From the NCBI GenBank assembly GCA_020059785.1, contig JAGVBL010000282.1, positions 1 to 10,575 on the forward strand: a stretch of 10,575 nt of DNA, read 5' to 3'. The position numbers and the translations under genes were made by a program. The stretch's first letter is position 1. Every line of letters starts with the position of its first letter. Origin of the DNA: Ignavibacteriales bacterium. GTDB lineage: Bacteria > Bacteroidota > Ignavibacteria > Ignavibacteriales > Melioribacteraceae. Positions 6,694 to 10,575 of the stretch are shown piece by piece. The notes under the pieces are model-generated. The model was not told the DNA's origin, ran no database searches, and worked only from the letters and a program-made list of their open reading frames with translations.

Positions 6694-6897
6694 TTAACCC
6701 TTTTTAACCTTATACCCGGCTTCTTCAATTGCTTTTTCAATTTGTCCATCTGTAGTTTTTGACTCATCATAATTGATCTTTGCATTTCCAATTTCAACCT
6801 GAAAAGAATCCAGATTCAATTTGGATAGTTCCTTTTTAACCGCCATAACACAATGATTACAGCTCATGTTTTCAATAATGAAAATTTTTTCAGCCAT
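6694..6897 (-). CDS. copZ: CopZ-like copper chaperone (HMA domain)
   Basis: A 67-residue single heavy-metal-associated domain protein with the ferredoxin-like beta-alpha-beta-beta-alpha-beta pattern. The metal site is MSCNHC (Met11-Ser-Cys13-Asn-His-Cys16). Such proteins carry Cu+ in the cytoplasm and hand it to the N-terminal HMA domain or the transmembrane site of CopA, which is the next gene. An AAGGA ribosome binding site lies 8 bases before the ATG. The second cysteine is preceded by His, as in CopZ proteins. Its CNxCxxxVKxEL helix closely resembles that of the regulator encoded upstream (7009-7602). Confidence 0.9.
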   Translation of the reverse strand: MAEKIFIIENMSCNHCVMAVKKELSKLNLDSFQVEIGNAKINYDESKTTDGQIEKAIEEAGYKVKKG

Positions 6898-7008
6898 TTT
6901 ATTTTTCCTTTAATTATAAATGCAACCGAAACCTAAATAAGTTTACCTTATTACACGTTACATATTTTTTATGAAATGTTATAAAATTTTAGGGTAAGAA
7001 AGAGAAAT
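6898..7008 (-). promoter_or_regulatory. Intergenic region likely holding the copZ-copA promoter
   Basis: The 111-bp AT-rich gap between the regulator gene and copZ is the longest gap in the minus-strand copper cluster, so an internal promoter and operator are likely here. On the minus strand it has two loosely similar segments, AAGGTAAAC and TTAGGTTTC, about 14 bases apart. These could be a direct-repeat AraC-type site, but the match is weak. No clear -35/-10 pair or CueR-like dyad was found. Confidence 0.35.
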
Positions 7009-7602
7009 CTAATTGAGTTTATCGAGTGGTTTTCGGATGTTGATAGTAAGTTTTCTAAAGTCGCTTGCGGAAAGACCTGTTACTTTCTTAAACTGGTTAG
7101 AAAGATGCTGAACGCTGCTATATCCCAGGTTGTAAGCAATTTCGCTTAATGTTAGTTCGCCGTACTTCAATAATTCTTTAGCACGCTCAATTTTCTGAAG
7201 TATTATAAAATGCTCAATCGTAATTCCTTCAACAGAAGAAAAAAGAGAACTTAGATATGTATAATCATGCCCGGCTTGATTTTCTATAATTTTAGAAAAA
7301 TTTATTTTTCTTGATTCACCGCGATTATCAATATGTACTTCATTGATAACAATGCTTTTAATTTTCTCTACCAGTTTTGCTTTTTTGTTCTCAATTAATT
7401 CAAATCCATTTTCATGTAAAACAGATTTTATTTCTGCAAGTAATATGTTATCAACTTTTGATTCGGTTACAACTTCGCCTAACGAAATCTTGTTTATTTC
7501 TAATCCAAGGTTTTCTAATTCCTCCTTAACCACTTTAATACACCGGTTACATACCATGTTTTTGATCAATAGGTGGGAATATTTTCCTTTTGGTTCAATC
7601 AT
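7009..7602 (-). CDS. HMA-AraC fusion: probable copper-sensing transcription regulator
   Basis: A 197-residue protein with two parts. Residues 8-70 form a heavy-metal-associated domain with MVCNRC (Cys18, Cys21), and KYSHLLIKNMVCNRCIKVVK is clearly CopZ-like. Residues about 97-186 form an AraC/XylS double helix-turn-helix DNA-binding domain; the second half, LSEIAYNLGYSSVQHLSNQF (152-171), carries the family signature. There is no arabinose-type sugar-binding cupin; the metal domain takes its place. The position directly upstream of copZ-copA in the same direction supports a one-component copper sensor controlling that operon. This is inference, although similar HMA-AraC proteins are, to my knowledge, common beside copper genes in Bacteroidota. 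No Shine-Dalgarno sequence is seen; the start is fixed because the next Met (residue 16) lies inside the metal motif. The metal could also be another soft ion such as Ag+ or Hg2+. Confidence 0.85.
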   Translation of the reverse strand: MIEPKGKYSHLLIKNMVCNRCIKVVKEELENLGLEINKISLGEVVTESKVDNILLAEIKSVLHENGFELIENKKAKLVEKIKSIVINEVHIDNRGESRKINFSKIIENQAGHDYTYLSSLFSSVEGITIEHFIILQKIERAKELLKYGELTLSEIAYNLGYSSVQHLSNQFKKVTGLSASDFRKLTINIRKPLDKLN

Positions 7603-7622
7603 TTTTTATTAAATAGCGGATA

Positions 7623-8174
7623 CTAATTTTTTTTCTGTGTGTTTTTCTTTTTTGTGTTAAGGGTAAACATCTCGCCGGATTCATCCTCTGCATATTTGTC
7701 AAGAATTTGGTCGCCAAGTGATGTCATATTTTTTTCAATTACAGTTTCTTTTTCTTCAGGTAAATTTTTTTCCGGTTTCGGTTTAGTTTCTTTTTCAAGG
7801 GTTGACCGGGGACTTAATGATTTTACAACTTCAATTCGATCCGGTTTATTTTGTTTCCGGGGTTCTTTGGAAATAGTTTCATCAATTTTTTTAACCGGTC
7901 TTTTTGTGTTAGGATCTAATTTAATTTTCTTTTCCATCTCGGGTTTAGGTAATTGATCTGGCTGGAGAGGAGGAATATGTTTTGTTATTCTTTCAACAAT
8001 CCTTTTTACAGATTTTTCAGCATATACAACTGGTCCGGCGGTTCTTTTATCTGGAGATTCTATTAACCCTTTCTTTAACTTGATTCTGTAAGTAACATAA
8101 GAAAAGGTAATAACAACCAATGCAAGAACAGCTACAATCTTAAGCACGCTAAATATTACTGGTACTAATTCCAT
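7623..8174 (-). CDS. Single-pass membrane protein with charged Lys/Glu/Pro-rich tail, unknown function
   Basis: A 183-residue protein that I do not assign to a named family. One membrane helix lies at residues 4-28 (VPVIFSVLKIVAVLALVVIT and following), then TYRIKLKKG, whose positive charge predicts a cytoplasmic tail. The remaining ~150 residues are low-complexity and rich in Lys, Glu and Pro, probably disordered, ending in a very basic KKKNTQKKN. The first 30 residues align without gaps to the next protein upstream (8234-8815), sharing LVP at 3-5, SY at 25-26 and YR at 29-30; the tails do not align. It ends 20 bases before the HMA-AraC gene, so co-transcription with that regulator is likely. 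No ribosome binding site is visible. A role as a membrane anchor or scaffold is possible but unproven. Confidence 0.65.
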   Translation of the reverse strand: MELVPVIFSVLKIVAVLALVVITFSYVTYRIKLKKGLIESPDKRTAGPVVYAEKSVKRIVERITKHIPPLQPDQLPKPEMEKKIKLDPNTKRPVKKIDETISKEPRKQNKPDRIEVVKSLSPRSTLEKETKPKPEKNLPEEKETVIEKNMTSLGDQILDKYAEDESGEMFTLNTKKKNTQKKN

Positions 8175-8233
8175 AAATTAAAAATAGGAAATTAAACTTA
8201 ACCTGACAATTTTATTTCAGTAAGTATAATTGT

Positions 8234-8815
8234 TCAATTAGAAGGATGGTTCGGCATTGCTGTAGCTGTTACTAAATCCTTATCAGCATTATTATCCGAA
8301 TAGAAGCTTAATAAATTAAATTGTGATAGGTCGTTAATATATCTTGCCAGAGATTCTTTTCTGGTAATCTGTTTCTCATCCGGTTTCTGGAATTTCTTAT
8401 TATCATTCATTATTTCAATTCTCGTTCTCGTCGTTCGATTATAATTAGTATTACCATTTCTTCTACTCTCATAGTCATTTCTAATTTCTCTCTCGGCTAT
8501 TCTTGGCAGATTAATTTTTACATCCTGTTCTTTCTGAAAATAGTTATAAGGAAGTACAACTGGTTGTAACTGATTTACCGTATTATTTCTTTGCGAGTTA
8601 TCGAATCTTGGAACCGGAATATATTGTGTATTCTTAATTGGATTAGCAATAATTTTATGGGGATAGTTGACCGCTCTTTGCTTTCTTATTTCTTCTGCAA
8701 TAACCGGATTTGTATTTTTTCTTGCACGGTATGATAGATATGAAATAAGAACTACAATTAGCATTAATCCAAAGAACAATGCTAAACTGGTATATATAAT
8801 TGGAACGAGTGACAT
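8234..8815 (-). CDS. Single-pass membrane protein with Asn/Arg-rich tail, paralogue of the 7623-8174 product
   Basis: A 193-residue protein of unknown function. A membrane helix spans residues 4-28 (VPIIYTSLALFFGLMLIVVL and following), followed by SYRARKN, which suggests the tail is cytoplasmic. The tail is polar and rich in Asn, Arg and Gln (NDYESRRNGNTNYNRTTRTR), with a more structured-looking end, SLARYINDLSQFNLLSFY (154-171). About 13 of the first 30 residues are identical to the downstream protein, so the two look like an old tandem duplication whose tails diverged. AGAGG lies 7 bases before the ATG and supports this start. It is the first gene of the leftward cluster, and the 243-bp gap to the rightward HU gene must hold divergent promoters. 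No link to copper is visible in the protein itself. Confidence 0.65.
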   Translation of the reverse strand: MSLVPIIYTSLALFFGLMLIVVLISYLSYRARKNTNPVIAEEIRKQRAVNYPHKIIANPIKNTQYIPVPRFDNSQRNNTVNQLQPVVLPYNYFQKEQDVKINLPRIAEREIRNDYESRRNGNTNYNRTTRTRIEIMNDNKKFQKPDEKQITRKESLARYINDLSQFNLLSFYSDNNADKDLVTATAMPNHPSN

Positions 8816-8920
8816 TTTTTCCTCTAATAACTATCACTATAAATACAAACCGCATACCAGTTATTTTCTGCCTTTTTTAAGCGTTTTCGCTGATTGTTTA
8901 ATCCAAATCATGGACTTTGT

Positions 8921-8948
8921 ATTATAATGAAACAAAAGATGATGTAAT
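8921..8948 (-). promoter_or_regulatory. Possible promoter for the leftward gene cluster
   Basis: On the minus strand ATTACA (8948-8943) and TATAAT (8926-8921) are separated by 16 bases. The -10 match is perfect and the -35 matches TTGACA at 4 of 6 positions. It lies about 105 bases before the start of the gene at 8815. The region is AT-rich, so chance matches are likely. Confidence 0.25.
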
Positions 8949-9058
8949 AAAGGTATCTGAATAAATTCCGCTAAGTCCTTTTGTGGTTGGATTTTAAACC
9001 TTTAATTGATATTTTTCCACGCTCAAAATTGAAAAATAGAAGTAAAAAGAGGATAGCA

Positions 9059-9364
9059 ATGACAAAAGCCGATATAGTTGAAAAAGTTGCGCTTGGAACC
9101 GGGCTTACTAAACTGGAAACCGAAGCAATTATCGAAGGTTTTTTAACAACTGTTATTCAGGCACTAAGGGAAGGGAAGGGAATTGAAATCCGGGGATTTG
9201 GAAGTTATAAGGTAAAAAAGAAAAAAGCCAGATATGCCAGAAATCCAAGAACAGGTGAAAAAGTTTATGTCGGAGACCATTTTGTCCCTGTATTTAAATT
9301 TTCTAAAGATTTTAAAAGCGCGGTTGATGCCGGTATGAAAGAATCAAGTTCTGTTACTGAGTAA
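9059..9364 (+). CDS. HU/IHF-family DNA-binding protein
   Basis: A 101-residue nucleoid protein that binds and bends DNA as a dimer. It shows the whole family layout: N-terminal helices MTKADIVEKVALGTGLTKLE (1-20), the turn IEIRGFGSY (42-50), and the DNA-binding arm with ARNPRTGE, where Pro63 would intercalate between base pairs. Then follows VFKFSKDFKSAVD (78-90). The RGFGSY and RNPRTGE signatures are shared by HU and IHF, so the exact subtype cannot be told. The start at 9059 has AGAGG 7 bases upstream; an in-frame TTG at 8981 would add 26 unrelated residues and is unlikely. The next gene starts 6 bases after its stop, so both are probably on one transcript. Confidence 0.92.
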   Translation: MTKADIVEKVALGTGLTKLETEAIIEGFLTTVIQALREGKGIEIRGFGSYKVKKKKARYARNPRTGEKVYVGDHFVPVFKFSKDFKSAVDAGMKESSSVTE

Positions 9365-9370
9365 AAAAAT

Positions 9371-10123
9371 ATGAATCAAAACAAAGAAAAAAAGTATTGT
9401 AGTAATTGCGGTGAAGAGGTTTCTAAAGAAGATAAATTCTGTTCTCAATGCGGCGTACCGGTGAGTAAAGTAAAATCAGATTCCAAAAAAGCCGACAAAG
9501 AAAAAATAGAATTTACTAAACCGAAAAGTAGTACAAAGAAAAACTCTTCGGACTTAGACAAGAATATTAAAAGTATATCACCGGTAAAAGTATTCTATTT
9601 CACCTTTGCATTAATAGTTGTTGGTTTGATAATTATTTATTCCGCTGGAGTATTTGATAGTCCGGCTATTTCATCAGGTAATCAGAATCTGAGTAACGAT
9701 CCTCATCGCGGGGTGGATTTACAATATTTACAGAGAATTAATCAGCTTGAAGAAGAAATTAAAAAACAGCCGGATAATAACAAACTATTAGAGCTTGCTC
9801 ATCTTCTTAATGATTCCGGATTTAAAGACAAAGCTATTGAAAAGTATTTAACTTATTTAAAGACTAATCCTAATGATGCAGATGTTCTTGTTGATTTAGG
9901 AGTATGTTATTATGAACAGGGTAAAAATGAAGATGCATTGCGTTACATGAAAGAGGCACTAAAGTATCAGACCAAACATCAAATTGCTCATTTGAATATA
10001 GGAATTGTATTGCTTGCTTCTAATAAACATGATGAAGCTATTGAATGGTGGAAGAAAGCGGTTGAAATTAATCCAAATAGTGAAATTGGTAAACGAGCAC
10101 AAGAATTAATTAAATCACATTAA
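9371..10123 (+). CDS. Zinc-ribbon, single-TM, TPR-repeat protein
   Basis: A 250-residue protein with three parts. An N-terminal zinc ribbon has two CxxC knuckles (Cys10/Cys13 in YCSNCGEEV and Cys24/Cys27 in FCSQCGVPV). A Lys/Ser-rich linker (33-70) leads to one membrane helix at 73-92 (KVFYFTFALIVVGLIIIYSA). The C-terminal domain holds about three tetratricopeptide repeats (136-169, 170-203, 204-237), for example DVLVDLGVCYYEQGKNEDAL. Charge (basic linker before the helix) suggests the ribbon is cytoplasmic and the TPR domain lies in the periplasm, where it would bind partner proteins. The partner is unknown. It starts 6 bases after the HU stop with no Shine-Dalgarno sequence, suggesting translational coupling. 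The stop codon is followed at once by the ribosome binding site of the next gene. Confidence 0.8.
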   Translation: MNQNKEKKYCSNCGEEVSKEDKFCSQCGVPVSKVKSDSKKADKEKIEFTKPKSSTKKNSSDLDKNIKSISPVKVFYFTFALIVVGLIIIYSAGVFDSPAISSGNQNLSNDPHRGVDLQYLQRINQLEEEIKKQPDNNKLLELAHLLNDSGFKDKAIEKYLTYLKTNPNDADVLVDLGVCYYEQGKNEDALRYMKEALKYQTKHQIAHLNIGIVLLASNKHDEAIEWWKKAVEINPNSEIGKRAQELIKSH

Positions 10124-10130
10124 AAGGAGG
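10124..10130 (+). promoter_or_regulatory. Strong Shine-Dalgarno sequence of the COX24-type gene
   Basis: AAGGAGG, the complete consensus, lies 8 bases before the ATG at 10139. It is the strongest ribosome binding site seen in the window, as expected for an abundant ribosomal protein, and it confirms the tiny gene. Confidence 0.8.
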
Positions 10131-10138
10131 ATGTAAAT

Positions 10139-10234
10139 ATGCCGTGTGGCAGAAAACGTAAACGCCATAAAATGGCTACACACAAACGTAAAAAACGTTT
10201 GCGCAAAAACCGTCATAAAAAGAAATTGAGATAA
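10139..10234 (+). CDS. Small basic ribosomal protein of the AURKAIP1/COX24 (bS22/mS38-like) family
   Basis: This gene encodes 31 residues. About half are Lys or Arg, and it begins MPCGRKRKRHKMATHKRKKR. Proteins of this form are annotated in Bacteroidota and relatives as AURKAIP1/COX24-domain proteins, related to mitochondrial mS38 and actinobacterial bS22, small-subunit proteins that sit in the rRNA near the decoding region. The core pattern is KRKRHKMATHKRKKRLRKNR (6-25). A consensus AAGGAGG ribosome binding site precedes it. It lies 15 bases after the TPR gene and 11 bases before tRNA-Thr, so protein and tRNA may share a transcript. The family assignment rests on recognition of the sequence pattern; ribosome binding in this organism is inferred. 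Confidence 0.85.
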   Translation: MPCGRKRKRHKMATHKRKKRLRKNRHKKKLR

Positions 10235-10245
10235 CATTTTCTTAA

Positions 10246-10321
10246 GCCACCTTAGCTCAGCTGGTAGAGCAGCTCATTCGTAATGAGCGGGTCGTAGGTT
10301 CGAGTCCTATAGGTGGCTCCA
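10246..10321 (+). tRNA. tRNA-Thr (anticodon CGT)
   Basis: A complete 76-base cloverleaf. The acceptor arms GCCACCT/AGGTGGC pair over 7 bp. The D-arm region is TAGCTCAGCTGGTAGAGC. The anticodon stem GCTCA/TGAGC encloses the loop TTCGTAA with anticodon CGT, which reads ACG (threonine). The T-loop is GGTTCGAGTCC. The discriminator T is followed by an encoded CCA. From 10322 to about 10489 the AT-rich sequence has no gene that I can identify. Confidence 0.97.
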
Positions 10322-10489
10322 AAATATTGTTATAACCCCTCGCTTTGCATAACTTTCTCCTCAAGTAGTAATACCTCTAAATGGATTTACCTGGATATAA
10401 ATTAACAGAACTTGCTGGTAAGCTTTCCTTGCTCTTTTAGTCTCTCGTCATTCTTTAGATCACTTTTTGAATTTTTTTGAAAAAAAATC

Positions 10490-10519
10490 TTGACAATCCC
10501 ACATAAAATCAGTTATTTT
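10490..10519 (+). promoter_or_regulatory. Sigma70-like promoter at the right end
   Basis: A perfect TTGACA (10490-10495) and TATTTT (10514-10519, 4 of 6 matches to TATAAT) are separated by 18 bases. Just upstream is an A/T tract (TTTTTTTGAAAAAAAA) that could act as an UP element. The predicted start, around 10526, lies just before the GTGGG repeats. Confidence 0.55.
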
Positions 10520-10527
10520 GCATGCAA

Positions 10528-10562
10528 GTGGGTAATAGTGTTTCATTTTCCCAAAAAGTGGG
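10528..10562 (+). promoter_or_regulatory. Possible MraZ-binding repeats (GTGGG in 10-nt phase)
   Basis: GTGGG occurs at 10528-10532 and again at 10558-10562, exactly 30 bases apart. A degenerate GTGTT at 10538 is also in phase; the slot at 10548 does not match. MraZ represses the division/cell-wall cluster by binding direct repeats of this kind with a 10-base period just downstream of its promoter. The gene itself is not in view. Confidence 0.45.
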
Positions 10563-10575
10563 GATATATGTTTTT

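Noticed and set aside
6982..6991. TAAAATTTTA palindrome upstream of copZ
   Set aside because: It is a 10-bp palindrome made only of A and T in very AT-rich DNA, expected by chance; not called as an operator.
7623..7665. T-rich, repeat-like stretch at the 3' end of the 7623-8174 gene
   Set aside because: It simply encodes the Lys-rich end of the protein (KKKNTQKKN) and is not a regulatory or phase-variable repeat that I can support.
8655..8927. Small open frames on both strands around the start of the gene at 8815
   Set aside because: They overlap the membrane-anchor coding sequence in other frames, and none has a Shine-Dalgarno sequence or a sensible protein; the frame ending at 8234 is supported by AGAGG and by its paralogue.
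8981..9058. N-terminal extension of the HU gene from a TTG codon
   Set aside because: The extra 26 residues have no counterpart in HU/IHF proteins, and the ATG at 9059 has AGAGG at good spacing and begins with the canonical MTKADIV.
10466..10490. A/T-only inverted repeat (runs of T then A) before the right-hand promoter
   Set aside because: It has no GC in the stem and no following T tract in the right place, so it is not a terminator; an UP-element role for the promoter is more likely.
1..10575. CRISPR array, prophage or anti-phage defence island
   Set aside because: No spaced direct repeats, phage structural genes, or recognised defence gene other than the hicBA toxin-antitoxin pair are present.

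Overview
The window is AT-rich bacterial DNA with densely packed genes. It probably comes from the Bacteroidota/Ignavibacteriota/Chlorobiota group. That placement is an inference from three things: a PEP/pyruvate-binding-domain protein with the C-terminal tail typical of that group, a 31-residue COX24-type ribosomal protein, and an HMA-AraC regulator next to copZ-copA. Several genes have clear Shine-Dalgarno sequences, which argues against the SD-poor Bacteroidia proper.

Left part (1-3260, plus strand): the 3' end of a large PEP/pyruvate-binding ATP-grasp protein, an AlaA-like alanine aminotransferase, and a compact hicB-hicA toxin-antitoxin pair with a hairpin after it. The 58-residue HicA is encoded at 3039-3215.

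Middle part (3474-8815, minus strand): reading leftward from 8815, there are two related single-pass membrane proteins of unknown function, a regulator that joins a CopZ-like metal-binding domain to an AraC DNA-binding domain, the copper chaperone CopZ, and the Cu+-exporting ATPase CopA. A REP-associated tyrosine transposase (RAYT) follows, then a EutQ-like cupin. The RAYT is bracketed by two copies of an 18-bp palindrome carrying a GTAG/GCAG foot, and a third, different palindrome lies inside its reading frame. The copA-side palindrome copy is followed by T5AT5 and looks like the copA terminator.

Right part (9059-10575, plus strand): an HU/IHF-family DNA-binding protein, a zinc-ribbon/TM/TPR protein, the COX24-type ribosomal protein, tRNA-Thr(CGT), and a sigma70-like promoter followed by GTGGG repeats in 10-nt phase. 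This last arrangement suggests that mraZ and the division/cell-wall cluster begin just past the window edge.

The copper genes form a plausible self-contained circuit: a regulator with a chaperone-like sensor domain, then the chaperone, then the exporter. The points most worth following up are the HMA-AraC fusion, the RAYT with its REP palindromes (one coding, one acting as terminator), and the paired membrane proteins.
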